The notes beneath the pieces are model-generated. The model was not told the DNA's origin and made no database searches. It saw nothing but the letters and a program-made list of their open reading frames with translations. From Polaribacter sp. (GTDB lineage Bacteria > Bacteroidota > Bacteroidia > Flavobacteriales > Flavobacteriaceae): a DNA stretch of 64,000 nucleotides. A program made the translations under genes and the position numbers. The stretch covers positions 1-64,000 of the forward strand of contig JALQYN010000012.1 of the NCBI GenBank assembly GCA_023254055.1, written 5' to 3'. Below, piece after piece: positions 29,368 to 39,762 of the stretch (the first letter of the stretch is position 1; each line of letters begins with the position of its first letter).

Positions 29368-30630
29368 TTACAACAATCCTTTTAAAATTGTCACCATTCT
29401 ATACACATCTTCAAAACGATTATACATTGGCACGGGTGCACATCGAATTACATCGGGTTCTCGCCAATCTGTTATGATATTGTTCTCCGTTAGCTTACGA
29501 TGCAAACTTTTATCTGCGTTTTTTACTTGAATTGACAACTGACAACCTCTTTCTGATGGATTACTTGGTGTGATAATTTTAATGCTATCCGAATCAATTT
29601 GATTGATTAAAAACTCAAAGTAACCTGTTAACTTTTCTGACTTCCTACGCAATGCTTCCATACCAACTTCTGCAAACATATCTAACGAGGCTTTAATGGC
29701 CGCCATTGATAATATAGGTGGATTGGATAGTTGCCAACCTTCTGCCCCTGGCATCACATCAAAGGGTTGACGCATATTAAAACGGGTTTCTTTGTTGTGA
29801 TTCCACCAACCAGAAAAACGCGGTAACTCTTTATTATATGCGTGTTTTTCATGCACAAACAATCCGCCTAAACTTCCAGGTCCAGCATTTAAATATTTGT
29901 AAGTACACCAAGCTGCAAAATCTACTCCGCTATCGTGTAATTCTGGTGAAATATTTCCTACTCCATGCGCTAAGTCTATTCCGACCATGCAATTTTTTGA
30001 ATGCCCAATTTCTGCAATTCGTTTTACATCTAAATATTGCCCGGTATAATAATTTACACCGCCAATTAACAACAATGCAATTGCATCACCTTGTGCTGCA
30101 ACAATACTTTCTAAATCTTCAATATTTAGTAGTTCTTCTCCGTCTCTAGGTTTCCACTCAATCAAACCTTCTTCAACATCAAACCCGTGAAATTGTAATT
30201 GCGATTGCACTGCATATCGGTCTGAAGGAAAGGCATCACTTTCTATTACAATTTTATATTTGGTTTTTGTAGGTTGATAAAAAGACACCATCAACAAATG
30301 CAAATTGGTTGTTAATGTATTCATGATTACCACTTCTATTGGTTTAGCTCCTACAATTTTTGCCATTGACTCTGTTAAAAACTCATGGTAAGGCATCCAT
30401 GGGTTTTTCGCTTCAAAATGACCTTCTACTCCATAATTTGCCCAATCGTCTAATTCTTGTTGAATGTATTTTTGCGTCTTTTTAGGTTGTAATCCTAATG
30501 AGTTTCCTGTAAAATACAACCAATCATTTCCGTTTTTGTCTTTCGGAATGTGAAATTGCGCTCTTAAATGTGATAATGTATCTTCTTTATCTTGTTGTTG
30601 CGCGTATGCTAACGTATTTTGGTAATTCAT
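29368..30630 (-). CDS. kynU: Kynureninase
   Basis: YFTGNSLGLQPK, DLAHGVGNI, CTYKYLNAGPGSLGGLFVHE. Confidence 0.96.
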   Translation of the reverse strand: MNYQNTLAYAQQQDKEDTLSHLRAQFHIPKDKNGNDWLYFTGNSLGLQPKKTQKYIQQELDDWANYGVEGHFEAKNPWMPYHEFLTESMAKIVGAKPIEVVIMNTLTTNLHLLMVSFYQPTKTKYKIVIESDAFPSDRYAVQSQLQFHGFDVEEGLIEWKPRDGEELLNIEDLESIVAAQGDAIALLLIGGVNYYTGQYLDVKRIAEIGHSKNCMVGIDLAHGVGNISPELHDSGVDFAAWCTYKYLNAGPGSLGGLFVHEKHAYNKELPRFSGWWNHNKETRFNMRQPFDVMPGAEGWQLSNPPILSMAAIKASLDMFAEVGMEALRRKSEKLTGYFEFLINQIDSDSIKIITPSNPSERGCQLSIQVKNADKSLHRKLTENNIITDWREPDVIRCAPVPMYNRFEDVYRMVTILKGLL

Positions 30631-30751
30631 TAAAAAATGGTTATCCCCAAATATAAGATTATTCGAGAAATCAATTTGAATATTTTTATGATTTTGTACA
30701 TTAGCAAAAAATTAACCCTGCCAATAGGGTCAAAACTATTATCTATCAATT

Positions 30752-31945
30752 ATGAAACTTATAAAAACCTCTTTGTTATTTCTTTTTGTCCTTTTTATTT
30801 CTTGTAATGACACATCAAATACTATATCGGATTTAGAAAAAATTCACGCTGATTTAAAACAACAATTTGCTCCAGACAAACGAGTAGAATTGTTTGATAT
30901 TAAATTTGAAAATCTAAATAACACGTTGGTTGTTTCTGGAGAAACAACTACCAAAAAGGCTTTTGATATTTTGTTGGATAGTTTGAAAAGAAGAAAAATT
31001 ACTTTTAAAAATGAAGTTCGAGTTTTACCAGATTCTGTTGTTGGAAACAAAAATTACGCGTTGGGAAATAACTCTGTGATAAATATAAGATCTAGGCCTG
31101 CTCATTCTGCCGAATTAGGCACGCAAGGATTGCTAGGTATGGAATTGAAAGTGTTGGATAAAAAAGGAAGTTGGTATAGAGTACAAACTCCTGATAAATA
31201 TATCTCTTGGGTTGATGGAGGTGGAATTGAAAGAATGACCGCACAAGAATTGCAAAATTGGAACAAAAAAGATAAGTTGATTTACACGGAGAATTTCGGA
31301 TTTGTATACGAGCAAAAAAATACAACATCTATGAGAGTTTCTGATATTTCTTTTGGCGGAATTTTAGCATTGCAAAAAGAACACGATTCTTTTTACGAAG
31401 TTGAATACCCTGATGGAAGAATTGGATTTGTAAAAAAATCAGAGGCAGTGTTGTATAATTCTTGGTTGAAAAAGAATCCAGCAAATGCTGAATTTATCGA
31501 AGAAGCTGCAAAAACCATGTTGGGTGTTCCATATTTATGGGGTGGAACTTCACCAAAAGGAAACGATTGTAGTGGTTTTACAAAAACGGTGTATTTAATG
31601 AACGGATTTGTCATTCCGCGTGATGCATCACAACAAGTTACAGCTGGAAAAATTGTAGATGAAAATTTAAAATTTGAAGGCTTAGAAAAAGGCGATTTAA
31701 TGTTCTTTGGAACCCCTGCTAAAGATGGCAAAAAACAACGTGTTACTCATGTTGGTATTTGGCTAGGAAATGGTAAAGGAGAGTTTATTCACTCTGCGAG
31801 TAATGTGCATTTAAGCTCTGTAAACGAAAACGAAAAACACTACGACAAGTTCAATACCAATAGATATTTAGGAAGCCGACGTTATTTAGGGGTCAAAGAT
31901 GATAGGATTATTAACTTGAAAGAATCATTGGAAATAAAGCCTTAA
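30752..31945 (+). CDS. SH3-domain / NlpC-P60 cell-wall peptidase, lipoprotein
   Basis: LLFLFVLFISCND lipobox; GVPYLWGGTSPKGNDCSGFTKTVY; VTHVGIWLG. Confidence 0.9.
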   Translation: MKLIKTSLLFLFVLFISCNDTSNTISDLEKIHADLKQQFAPDKRVELFDIKFENLNNTLVVSGETTTKKAFDILLDSLKRRKITFKNEVRVLPDSVVGNKNYALGNNSVINIRSRPAHSAELGTQGLLGMELKVLDKKGSWYRVQTPDKYISWVDGGGIERMTAQELQNWNKKDKLIYTENFGFVYEQKNTTSMRVSDISFGGILALQKEHDSFYEVEYPDGRIGFVKKSEAVLYNSWLKKNPANAEFIEEAAKTMLGVPYLWGGTSPKGNDCSGFTKTVYLMNGFVIPRDASQQVTAGKIVDENLKFEGLEKGDLMFFGTPAKDGKKQRVTHVGIWLGNGKGEFIHSASNVHLSSVNENEKHYDKFNTNRYLGSRRYLGVKDDRIINLKESLEIKP

Positions 31946-33234
31946 TACAACACCCTAAATTTTATCGTTCCTTCTACATTCTTGAGTTTTTTAATTAACT
32001 CTGGGTTGTATTCTTTATCTATGTCTGTCATTACATAACCAATATTTTTATCAGTTGATAAATATTGTGCTGTAATATTGCGTTTAGAAGTTGCTAGCAC
32101 TTTATTAATGGTTGCCATGACACCCGGTATATTTTGATGAATATGTAAAAAACGATGGGTGTTTTTATAGGCAGGCAATTTGATGTTTGGAAAATCAACT
32201 GCTCCTATAGTATCACCAGAATTGATGAAATCTAGTATTCTTTTTGTGTTCTTCTTTATTGATTTTTTTACTTTAAAAACCACAATTCCTTTATCTTTAA
32301 AAGCAGCTACATCAATATTACTTTTATCAATACTAAAATTAGCAACAGCTAATAATTTTTCAGCAGCATTCATCATTCTGTTGGTAATTTTTGTTGATTG
32401 AGTTCCAACAACATGAGCACTTTTAAGATGCTCTAAAATACTTGTTTCAGAACTCTCTTTTGAAATTATTTCAACCGAAAAACCTTCGTTAGAAAATTGT
32501 TTAGCGACTTCTGAATCAACATCATCAAATAGTAAAATTTGAATGCGATTTTTAGGATAAGAAATGCTTCTAGGTAATTTATTGACAAATAAAAACTCGT
32601 CTAAACTAGGAGCAATAAAATCGGCATTTTGTGTTGTTTTATCTCGAGAAACATTTTCAGTATAGGCAAAAAACTTATCTGCAATTCCGGCTTCTCTTGT
32701 TACATAATCACTATACCCATCTCCAATCACTTGAATTTCACCTTTTAGTTTTAAATCGCGTAAACACTGTATTTTTCCGTTATGCACAGACAGCGGATTC
32801 TCTCTATCAAAACCAACAATATTATCTTGCTCGTCAAACTCAAAAGTATTGGCATATACTCTATCGGCGGCTATGTTGTACTTAGCAACAATCGGTATGA
32901 TAAACTCTTTAAATCCGGCCGAAATCACATAAATTGATGAAGCATAGGTTTCGAAAAATTCTTTGTTTCTCTCAATAGATGGAGAAACCTTTTTTTGCAA
33001 TTCTTTAATCAATTTAGACAAATCTGATTTATTTGCTTGTAATAAATTGATGCGTTTTTCTAGTGACTCCGTAAACGAAATTTCGCCGTCGATTCCCAAA
33101 TTTGTAATATCAATAATTTCTTGAATGATTTGATCTTTATTTGGGTTTTTTGCCAAAGTAATCTCGGCTAAAACATCCAATGCTTCTACACTTGTAAGTG
33201 TGCTATCAAAATCGAAAACGTAATTTCTATTCAT
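31942..33234 (-). CDS. HAD-IB phosphoserine phosphatase (SerB-like) fused to a SerA-derived tail (substrate-binding-domain remnant plus ACT) lacking the NAD-binding domain
   Basis: N-term FDFDSTLTSVEALD...GDGYSDYVTREAG; C-term THRFLHIHQNIPGVMATINKVLATSKRNITAQYLSTDKNIGYVMTDID...GTIKFRVLY matches E. coli-type SerA ACT tail; no GxGxxG segment. Confidence 0.88.
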   Translation of the reverse strand: MNRNYVFDFDSTLTSVEALDVLAEITLAKNPNKDQIIQEIIDITNLGIDGEISFTESLEKRINLLQANKSDLSKLIKELQKKVSPSIERNKEFFETYASSIYVISAGFKEFIIPIVAKYNIAADRVYANTFEFDEQDNIVGFDRENPLSVHNGKIQCLRDLKLKGEIQVIGDGYSDYVTREAGIADKFFAYTENVSRDKTTQNADFIAPSLDEFLFVNKLPRSISYPKNRIQILLFDDVDSEVAKQFSNEGFSVEIISKESSETSILEHLKSAHVVGTQSTKITNRMMNAAEKLLAVANFSIDKSNIDVAAFKDKGIVVFKVKKSIKKNTKRILDFINSGDTIGAVDFPNIKLPAYKNTHRFLHIHQNIPGVMATINKVLATSKRNITAQYLSTDKNIGYVMTDIDKEYNPELIKKLKNVEGTIKFRVLY

Positions 33235-34053
33235 TTAATTTGTACTTGTTAAAATGATCCACCAAAAAATGGGCAATGCTTCTACCCAAAAAGAGCTGTA
33301 ATATTTTGATTGCTTTTTATCTGCTCTCATTAAAAACATTAAAACTACCAATGAAAAACCCAAAAATATATTTTTTGTTAGCGTTTGTGAAGAGATTAAA
33401 AACTCTATAGTTAACACCAAAAGCAACAATACAAAGCCTAGTTTTTTGGTGTTTGGAATTCCGATTTTCTTTGGTATGGTCTGTAACGAAATGGCATCGT
33501 ATTGTATGTCTCTAATATCAAACGGTAAAATTAATACAGAAATCAGTAAAAAACGTTGTAAAAACAATAGTGTTATTTTTTGGTCATCAAGGATGTCGTG
33601 TGCATCAAAAACGGGAACAACAACTGTTACCCCTGCCCAAACAAAAGCAACTACAATAATTTTTAAATAACTGATGTTTCGTAAGTTTTTTTGAAATCCA
33701 CTTAAAAAAGGAATGGCATACAAAACCGTTAATAAGCCAAAACCAGCTAGCAAAAACAATGTTTTTATTGACAATTGAAAGCCGTAAAAACACATCAATA
33801 AAAAACACAAAAACGAAAAAATTTGAATAATTTTTAAATCCTTCGTTAAACTTCGGTGATGAAACTTTGCAATTCCAAAATACTTCACAAAATTATATCC
33901 AGTAATGGTAGCAAAAAAGATGAAATAATTTAATGTTTCATTGTATTCTAAATCGTAATACAACTCTGTTATTTTTACAAATGCATATGCTGCCAAAGCA
34001 ACATGAATGCTTGAGTTGATATAAAAATTTAAAAGGTTTTTTAAAAATGTCAT
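33235..34053 (-). CDS. Polytopic membrane protein, UbiA prenyltransferase-like
   Basis: Multiple TM helices; LPFDIRDIQYDAISLQTIPKKIG segment. Confidence 0.6.
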   Translation of the reverse strand: MTFLKNLLNFYINSSIHVALAAYAFVKITELYYDLEYNETLNYFIFFATITGYNFVKYFGIAKFHHRSLTKDLKIIQIFSFLCFLLMCFYGFQLSIKTLFLLAGFGLLTVLYAIPFLSGFQKNLRNISYLKIIVVAFVWAGVTVVVPVFDAHDILDDQKITLLFLQRFLLISVLILPFDIRDIQYDAISLQTIPKKIGIPNTKKLGFVLLLLVLTIEFLISSQTLTKNIFLGFSLVVLMFLMRADKKQSKYYSSFWVEALPIFWWIILTSTN

Positions 34054-34207
34054 TATACAAAAATAGCATTTATGTTAACAACCCTATTAATTGGTTCATA
34101 AAATGTTGCTTTTAATTAATTTGTAGCATAAAATATTCTCTAATTTTAATTACTTTTGATACGCAAAATTTAAACGTGCAATTTTCCAACATAAAACCAC
34201 TATAATA

Positions 34208-37093
34208 ATGAACACAAATTCATTTCAACTAAGACATATTGGTCCAAATCTACAGGAGCAAAAAGAAATGTTAGCAGCCATAAAAGCTGATTCTTTGGAG
34301 CAATTAATTTCTGAAACAATTCCAACGGATATTCGCTTAAAAGAGGATTTAGACCTAGAACCAGCCATGAGTGAATATGAATACTTAAATCACATTCAAG
34401 AATTGGCTTCAAAAAACAAGGTTTTTAAAAGTTATATTGGTTTAGGATATCACGAAGCAATAGTACCAAGTGTTATTCAACGTAATATTTTAGAAAACCC
34501 GGGTTGGTATACAGCCTATACTCCATATCAAGCAGAAATTGCTCAAGGAAGATTAGAAGCCTTATTAAATTACCAAACAATGATTTGTGATTTAACAGGA
34601 ATGGAATTGGCAAATGCTTCTTTATTGGATGAAGGAACGGCTGCTGCAGAAGCAATGGCTTTGTTATTTGACATTAGAGAGAGAGCTCAGAAAAAAGCAG
34701 GCGTAAACAAGTTTTTTGTTACTGAAGAAATTTTACCTCAAACATTATCTGTTTTACTTACACGTTCAGCTCCTATTGGGATTGAATTAGTAGTAGGCAA
34801 CCACAGAGAATTTGATTTCTCAGATGAATTCTTTGGAGCTATTTTACAATACCCAGGTAAATTTGGACAAGTTTTTGATTATTCTGATTTTGTTGCCAAA
34901 GCAAATGAAAAAAATATTAAAGTTTCAGTTGCTGCCGATATTTTATCATTGGCAAAATTAAAAGCACCCGCAGAATTTGGGGTTGATGTAGTAGTTGGAA
35001 CGACACAGCGTTTTGGAATTCCGTTAGGATATGGTGGACCACATGCTGGATATTTTGCAACTAAAGAAGCATACAAACGAAGTATTCCTGGGAGGATTAT
35101 TGGAGTTACAAAAGATGTTGATGGCGGACGTGCATTGCGTATGGCTTTACAAACACGTGAGCAACATATTAAAAGAGAAAAAGCAACTTCTAACATTTGT
35201 ACTGCGCAAGTGTTGTTAGCGGTAATGGCAGGAATGTATGCTGTGTATCATGGAAAAGAAGGAATTCAATTTATAGCAGACTCTGTTCACAATAAAACAA
35301 AATTATTGGCAGATTATTTAGACAAGTCTGGTTTTAAACAATTAAACACTTCTTATTTTGACACGTTACTTGTAGAAGTAGATTGCTTAAAATTAAAACC
35401 AATTGCAGAGCAACATAAGGTAAACTTCAATTTTATCAATGAGAAATACGTTTCAATTTCGATAAATGAAGCTACTACTCAGCAAGATTTAATGAAATTG
35501 TTTACAATTTTTGGGCAATTAAAAAAGCAACCAGATACGATTACTGCAGAAGCTTATGGAGAGTTTCATCAGATTTTAACTCAAGAATCTTTTAATTCTG
35601 ATTTTGATGTAATCCCTGAAAATTTAAAAAGAAACACCTCTTTCTTAGAGAATGAAGTGTTTAACACGTATCGTTCAGAAACTGACATGATGCGCTATAT
35701 TAAAAAATTAGAACGTAAAGATTTAGCCTTAAATCATTCTATGATTTCTTTAGGATCATGTACCATGAAACTAAATGCTGCTTCAGAAATGTTGCCTTTA
35801 AGCAATCCACAATGGGGAAATATTCATCCATTTGTGCCTTTAAACCAAGCAGAAGGTTATCAAACCGTTCTCAAAAAATTAGAACACCAGCTAAATATTA
35901 TTACAGGTTTTGCAGGTACATCTTTACAACCAAACTCTGGTGCACAAGGAGAATTTGCTGGATTAATGACCATTAGAGCCTATCATCTTTCTCGTAACGA
36001 AGAACATAGAAATATTTGTATCATCCCTGCTTCTGCTCACGGAACAAATCCTGCATCTGCAGTAATGGCTGGTATGAATGTAGTTGTTACGAAAACAGAT
36101 GAAAAAGGAAATATTGATGTGGAAGATTTACGTGAAAAAGCAATTTTACACAAAGACAATTTAGCGGCTTTAATGGTAACCTATCCTTCTACTCATGGTG
36201 TTTTTGAAAGTGCCATTAGAGAAATTACACAGATTATTCATGATAATGGTGGACAAGTGTATATGGATGGTGCAAATATGAATGCACAAGTTGGATTGAC
36301 AAATCCGGCTACTATTGGCGCAGATGTGTGTCACTTAAACTTACATAAAACTTTTGCCATTCCACATGGTGGTGGTGGACCAGGTGTTGGACCTATTTGT
36401 GTGGCTCCACAATTAGTGCCTTTTTTACCAACAAATCCAATGATAGAAACAGGAGGAGAAAATGCAATTAATGCCATATCTGCAGCTCCTTGGGGTTCTG
36501 CATTGGCTTGTTTAATTTCTTACGGTTACATTACAATGTTAGGGTATAAAGGTTTAACAAACTCAACTAAAAATGCCATCTTAAACGCAAATTACATGAA
36601 AGACCGTTTACATGGACACTATGAAACGTTGTATACTGGTGAAATGAACAGAGCAGCGCATGAAATGATTTTAGATTGCAGAGATTTTAAACAAAACGGA
36701 ATTGAAGTAGTTGATATTGCAAAACGTTTAATGGATTATGGTTTCCATGCGCCTACAGTTTCTTTTCCTGTTGCTGGAACCATCATGGTAGAACCTACAG
36801 AATCTGAAAGCAAAGCAGAATTAGATCGTTTTTGTGATGCATTGATTTCTATTAGAAAAGAAATTGCTGAAGCTTCTAAAGAAGATGCAAACAATCCGTT
36901 AAAAAATGCACCTCATACACAAGAAATGCTTACTGCTGATGAATGGGTTTTTCCTTATTCTAGAAAACAAGCAGCTTTTCCTTTAGACTATATTGCCGAA
37001 AATAAATTTTGGCCATCAGTTAGAAGAGTTGATGATGCTTTTGGTGATAGAAACTTAATTTGTTCTTGTAACCCAATTGAAGATTATATGTAG
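34208..37093 (+). CDS. gcvP: Glycine dehydrogenase (aminomethyl-transferring), P protein
   Basis: [46 protein letters not shown]. Confidence 0.98.
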   Translation: MNTNSFQLRHIGPNLQEQKEMLAAIKADSLEQLISETIPTDIRLKEDLDLEPAMSEYEYLNHIQELASKNKVFKSYIGLGYHEAIVPSVIQRNILENPGWYTAYTPYQAEIAQGRLEALLNYQTMICDLTGMELANASLLDEGTAAAEAMALLFDIRERAQKKAGVNKFFVTEEILPQTLSVLLTRSAPIGIELVVGNHREFDFSDEFFGAILQYPGKFGQVFDYSDFVAKANEKNIKVSVAADILSLAKLKAPAEFGVDVVVGTTQRFGIPLGYGGPHAGYFATKEAYKRSIPGRIIGVTKDVDGGRALRMALQTREQHIKREKATSNICTAQVLLAVMAGMYAVYHGKEGIQFIADSVHNKTKLLADYLDKSGFKQLNTSYFDTLLVEVDCLKLKPIAEQHKVNFNFINEKYVSISINEATTQQDLMKLFTIFGQLKKQPDTITAEAYGEFHQILTQESFNSDFDVIPENLKRNTSFLENEVFNTYRSETDMMRYIKKLERKDLALNHSMISLGSCTMKLNAASEMLPLSNPQWGNIHPFVPLNQAEGYQTVLKKLEHQLNIITGFAGTSLQPNSGAQGEFAGLMTIRAYHLSRNEEHRNICIIPASAHGTNPASAVMAGMNVVVTKTDEKGNIDVEDLREKAILHKDNLAALMVTYPSTHGVFESAIREITQIIHDNGGQVYMDGANMNAQVGLTNPATIGADVCHLNLHKTFAIPHGGGGPGVGPICVAPQLVPFLPTNPMIETGGENAINAISAAPWGSALACLISYGYITMLGYKGLTNSTKNAILNANYMKDRLHGHYETLYTGEMNRAAHEMILDCRDFKQNGIEVVDIAKRLMDYGFHAPTVSFPVAGTIMVEPTESESKAELDRFCDALISIRKEIAEASKEDANNPLKNAPHTQEMLTADEWVFPYSRKQAAFPLDYIAENKFWPSVRRVDDAFGDRNLICSCNPIEDYM

Positions 37094-37115
37094 CGCACAA
37101 TGTGCTCGAATAATT

Positions 37116-37142
37116 AAAAACCACTCAAATTGAGTGGTTTTT
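37116..37142 (+). terminator. Terminator hairpin downstream of gcvP
   Basis: AAAAACCACTCAAATTGAGTGGTTTTT. Confidence 0.85.
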
Positions 37143-37223
37143 GTTTTTTTATTATATTTATGAAGAATTGATAAAACCATGAAAAGGTTTTGTTATCCCG
37201 AAAATAAGACGGGATAACGTCAT

Positions 37224-37250
37224 AAAATGTAATTATATAACACGTTGCCA
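37224..37250. repeat. attC-like repeat X, right arm only (start of cassette 0)
   Basis: tgtaattatataacacGTTGCCA; reverse complement CAACGTGTTATATAATTACA resembles the left arms of the other repeats. Confidence 0.65.
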
Positions 37251-37270
37251 TTCATTGAAAACAAACCAAA

Positions 37271-37450
37271 ATGAAGAATAAAAAGTTAATATATATAATA
37301 ATTAGAATTTTAATTGTAATACTAATTTTTAGTGTTTTAGATTTTGATTTTGATAAAATCAAAAGTGCTCTTTCTGATGGAGCAACACAAATGATTTTGA
37401 TTTTGACTTTGCTTTTTGTTTTCCTTCAATACTTACAAAAGAAAAAATAA
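37271..37450 (+). CDS. Small membrane protein (59 aa), cassette 0
   Basis: MKNKKLIYIIIRILIVILIFSVLDFDFDKIKSALSDGATQMILILTLLFVFLQYLQKKK; two predicted TM segments; below the ORF track cutoff. Confidence 0.6.
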   Translation: MKNKKLIYIIIRILIVILIFSVLDFDFDKIKSALSDGATQMILILTLLFVFLQYLQKKK

Positions 37451-37594
37451 TTATGAATTATGCCTCTTTCGGAATTGCTCAGTCAATCGGAATTGAAATA
37501 TTTTAAAGAATAATATGCTGACCGAAATTACTCAAACGCTGGAAAAACAAAACGGAATTTAGCTGAATAATTTGAACTCTGAAAAACAACGAAA

Positions 37595-37725
37595 TGGCAA
37601 CAACGTGTATAATTAATTGCTAGTTCTAGCTTACTTACGAAAATCCTCTCGGATTTTCTATTCGGTTTGTATTTACTAAATTAGTCGCTTAAACACGCAA
37701 CAACTCATACACAAACACGTTGTAC
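37595..37725. repeat. attC-like repeat A (131 bp)
   Basis: TGGCAACAACGTGTATAATTAATTGC...GAAAATCCtctcGGATTTTC...GCAACAACTCATACACAAACACGTTGTAC. Confidence 0.85.
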
Positions 37726-37864
37726 GCAAGCTTGACTCGCACTGAATAAAGGTTGCGTAATACTTAAAACCTAATAACAATTCAGTCCATATTTATCATT
37801 ATTCAAAGGGTTTGCCACAGATGGCATAAAGATGTCATAAGCTTGGCGCAAGTGACAACGCCCA

Positions 37865-37900
37865 TTGTATTTAATTTTGCTCACTGAACATTAAATACAA
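37865..37900. promoter_or_regulatory. 10-bp inverted repeat just upstream of the serine hydrolase start; candidate operator
   Basis: TTGTATTTAA (37865-37874) ... TTAAATACAA (37891-37900), 16-nt spacer, ATG at 37905. Confidence 0.5.
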
Positions 37901-37904
37901 ATCA

Positions 37905-39290
37905 ATGAATAATTTTTTTACAACACTCACTTTTCTTTTCATTACACATTTTAGCTTTAGTCAGAGCTATGAATCAAAAATAGACTCTATAGTTTCTTTA
38001 CATTATAGTTCTAATGATCCAGGCATTTCAATTTTGGTAGCGAAAGACGGTAAAGCCATTTATCAAAAAGCTTTAGGAAAATCAAATTTAGAATTAAATA
38101 CACCTATACAGCTAAACAGTGTATTTCAGATTGGTTCAATAACAAAACAATTTACTGCAGTTTCAATTTTAATGCTTGCAGAGCAAGGTAAGCTCAATAT
38201 CGAAGATAAAATTGGAAAATATATTCCCGAATATGCAGAGGTTGGAAAAGATATTACCATTCATCACTTATTAAATCATACTTCGGGAATAAAAAACAAA
38301 ACGCCTTTAAGTGAAAAGAATTATACCTCTAGAATGGATAGGTCTCCAAAAGAACTCATTACCTATTTTAAAGATGAACCATTGGTATTTATGCCTGGTG
38401 AAAAATTTAAATACAGTAACGCAGGTTATATTTTATTAGGGCAAATTATTGAAACAATTTCTAAGCAATCTTATGTTGAATTTATTCAAGAAAATATTTT
38501 TGATAAAATAGGAATGACGTCATCATACTATGGAAATATGAAACAAATTATTCCAAACAGAACTAATGGTTACATAATTGAACAAAATAAATATATAAAC
38601 GCAGATTATATGAGTTTGTCATTAGCATATTCAGCAGGTGCTATATTATCTACTACAGAGGATCTTTTAAAATGGCAAAAAGCATTACTTTCAAACACTC
38701 TTTTAAAAGCGTCTAGTATAAAGCAGGCTATGACACCAACCCTATTAAATAGTGGAAAAAGAATACCTTACGGATATGGCTTTCGGTTTTCAAGATTGGG
38801 GAATTCTCCTGTAATTGCACACACAGGAAGCACAAAGGGTTTTACCGGTATTGCTCTGTTTTTACCTCAAGAAAATATGTATATAACTGCATTAACTAAT
38901 TGCAATTGTAAAAATGTAAATAACGTTGCAAAACAAGTTGCAGAATTATTTGTTACTATACCTGACGCAAATAAAATTTCAGCAGTCACTAAAACCATTG
39001 AACAAGTAAAGAAGTCAATTGCTGTTCCCGTAGAAATATTAAATAACTATACAGGAACTTATGAGGTTAAACCAAACGTAAACCTTACAATCGGTTTAGA
39101 TAACACAAATCAATTATACTTATTAGCTCCAGGTCAAACTAAAAAGGTCGAACTTTTTGCTGAAACTCAAAATCATTTTTTTGTAAAAATTGTAGATGCA
39201 GAAATCACGTTTAATAAAAATGAAACGAATAATGTTATTAGCTTAACAATGAATCAATCTGGTCGTAAAATTATCGCTAAAAAGAACTAG
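37905..39290 (+). CDS. Serine hydrolase (class C beta-lactamase / penicillin-binding family), secreted; cassette 1
   Basis: FQIGSITKQFTAVSILMLAEQGKLN (SxxK), YSNAGY (YxN), HTGSTKGF. Confidence 0.92.
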   Translation: MNNFFTTLTFLFITHFSFSQSYESKIDSIVSLHYSSNDPGISILVAKDGKAIYQKALGKSNLELNTPIQLNSVFQIGSITKQFTAVSILMLAEQGKLNIEDKIGKYIPEYAEVGKDITIHHLLNHTSGIKNKTPLSEKNYTSRMDRSPKELITYFKDEPLVFMPGEKFKYSNAGYILLGQIIETISKQSYVEFIQENIFDKIGMTSSYYGNMKQIIPNRTNGYIIEQNKYINADYMSLSLAYSAGAILSTTEDLLKWQKALLSNTLLKASSIKQAMTPTLLNSGKRIPYGYGFRFSRLGNSPVIAHTGSTKGFTGIALFLPQENMYITALTNCNCKNVNNVAKQVAELFVTIPDANKISAVTKTIEQVKKSIAVPVEILNNYTGTYEVKPNVNLTIGLDNTNQLYLLAPGQTKKVELFAETQNHFFVKIVDAEITFNKNETNNVISLTMNQSGRKIIAKKN

Positions 39291-39291
39291 T

Positions 39292-39762
39292 ATGAAAAAC
39301 AACGAAAAAACTACTTTACAGCAAGCCATATATTATGCTAAAGCACCCATAATAATTGCACTAATCCTAACACCTGTTAGATATTGTTTAGAATTATTGG
39401 GATTGCCTGAAAATGCTATTTTTATTATCGGGCTACTTTGGCTTACTTTAGGATTTGCGATATATTTAGGCATTAAAATAGCTATGCATAAAAAAGCATT
39501 CAAGATTCTTTTATTAAGCTTGCTTATTTACTCAACTATTTCAAGGATTCCAGTTGCCATACTTTGGTGGGTAGATACAAAATGGGAAATTGGTACCCAT
39601 TATGGACTATATTATGATAATTTTGGGCAAGCGCTATTAAATCATGTTATATATGGGTCGTTAGTTCAATTGGTTCCTGGATTTTTATTAGGAACATTAA
39701 CCATAACAATAATGAGGTACAGAAAAACTTTAACTAAAAACAAACCTTTAAAAAATGGATAA
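39292..39762 (+). CDS. Membrane protein, unknown; cassette 1
   Basis: 156 aa with about four hydrophobic segments; tightly packed between flanking genes. Confidence 0.65.
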   Translation: MKNNEKTTLQQAIYYAKAPIIIALILTPVRYCLELLGLPENAIFIIGLLWLTLGFAIYLGIKIAMHKKAFKILLLSLLIYSTISRIPVAILWWVDTKWEIGTHYGLYYDNFGQALLNHVIYGSLVQLVPGFLLGTLTITIMRYRKTLTKNKPLKNG

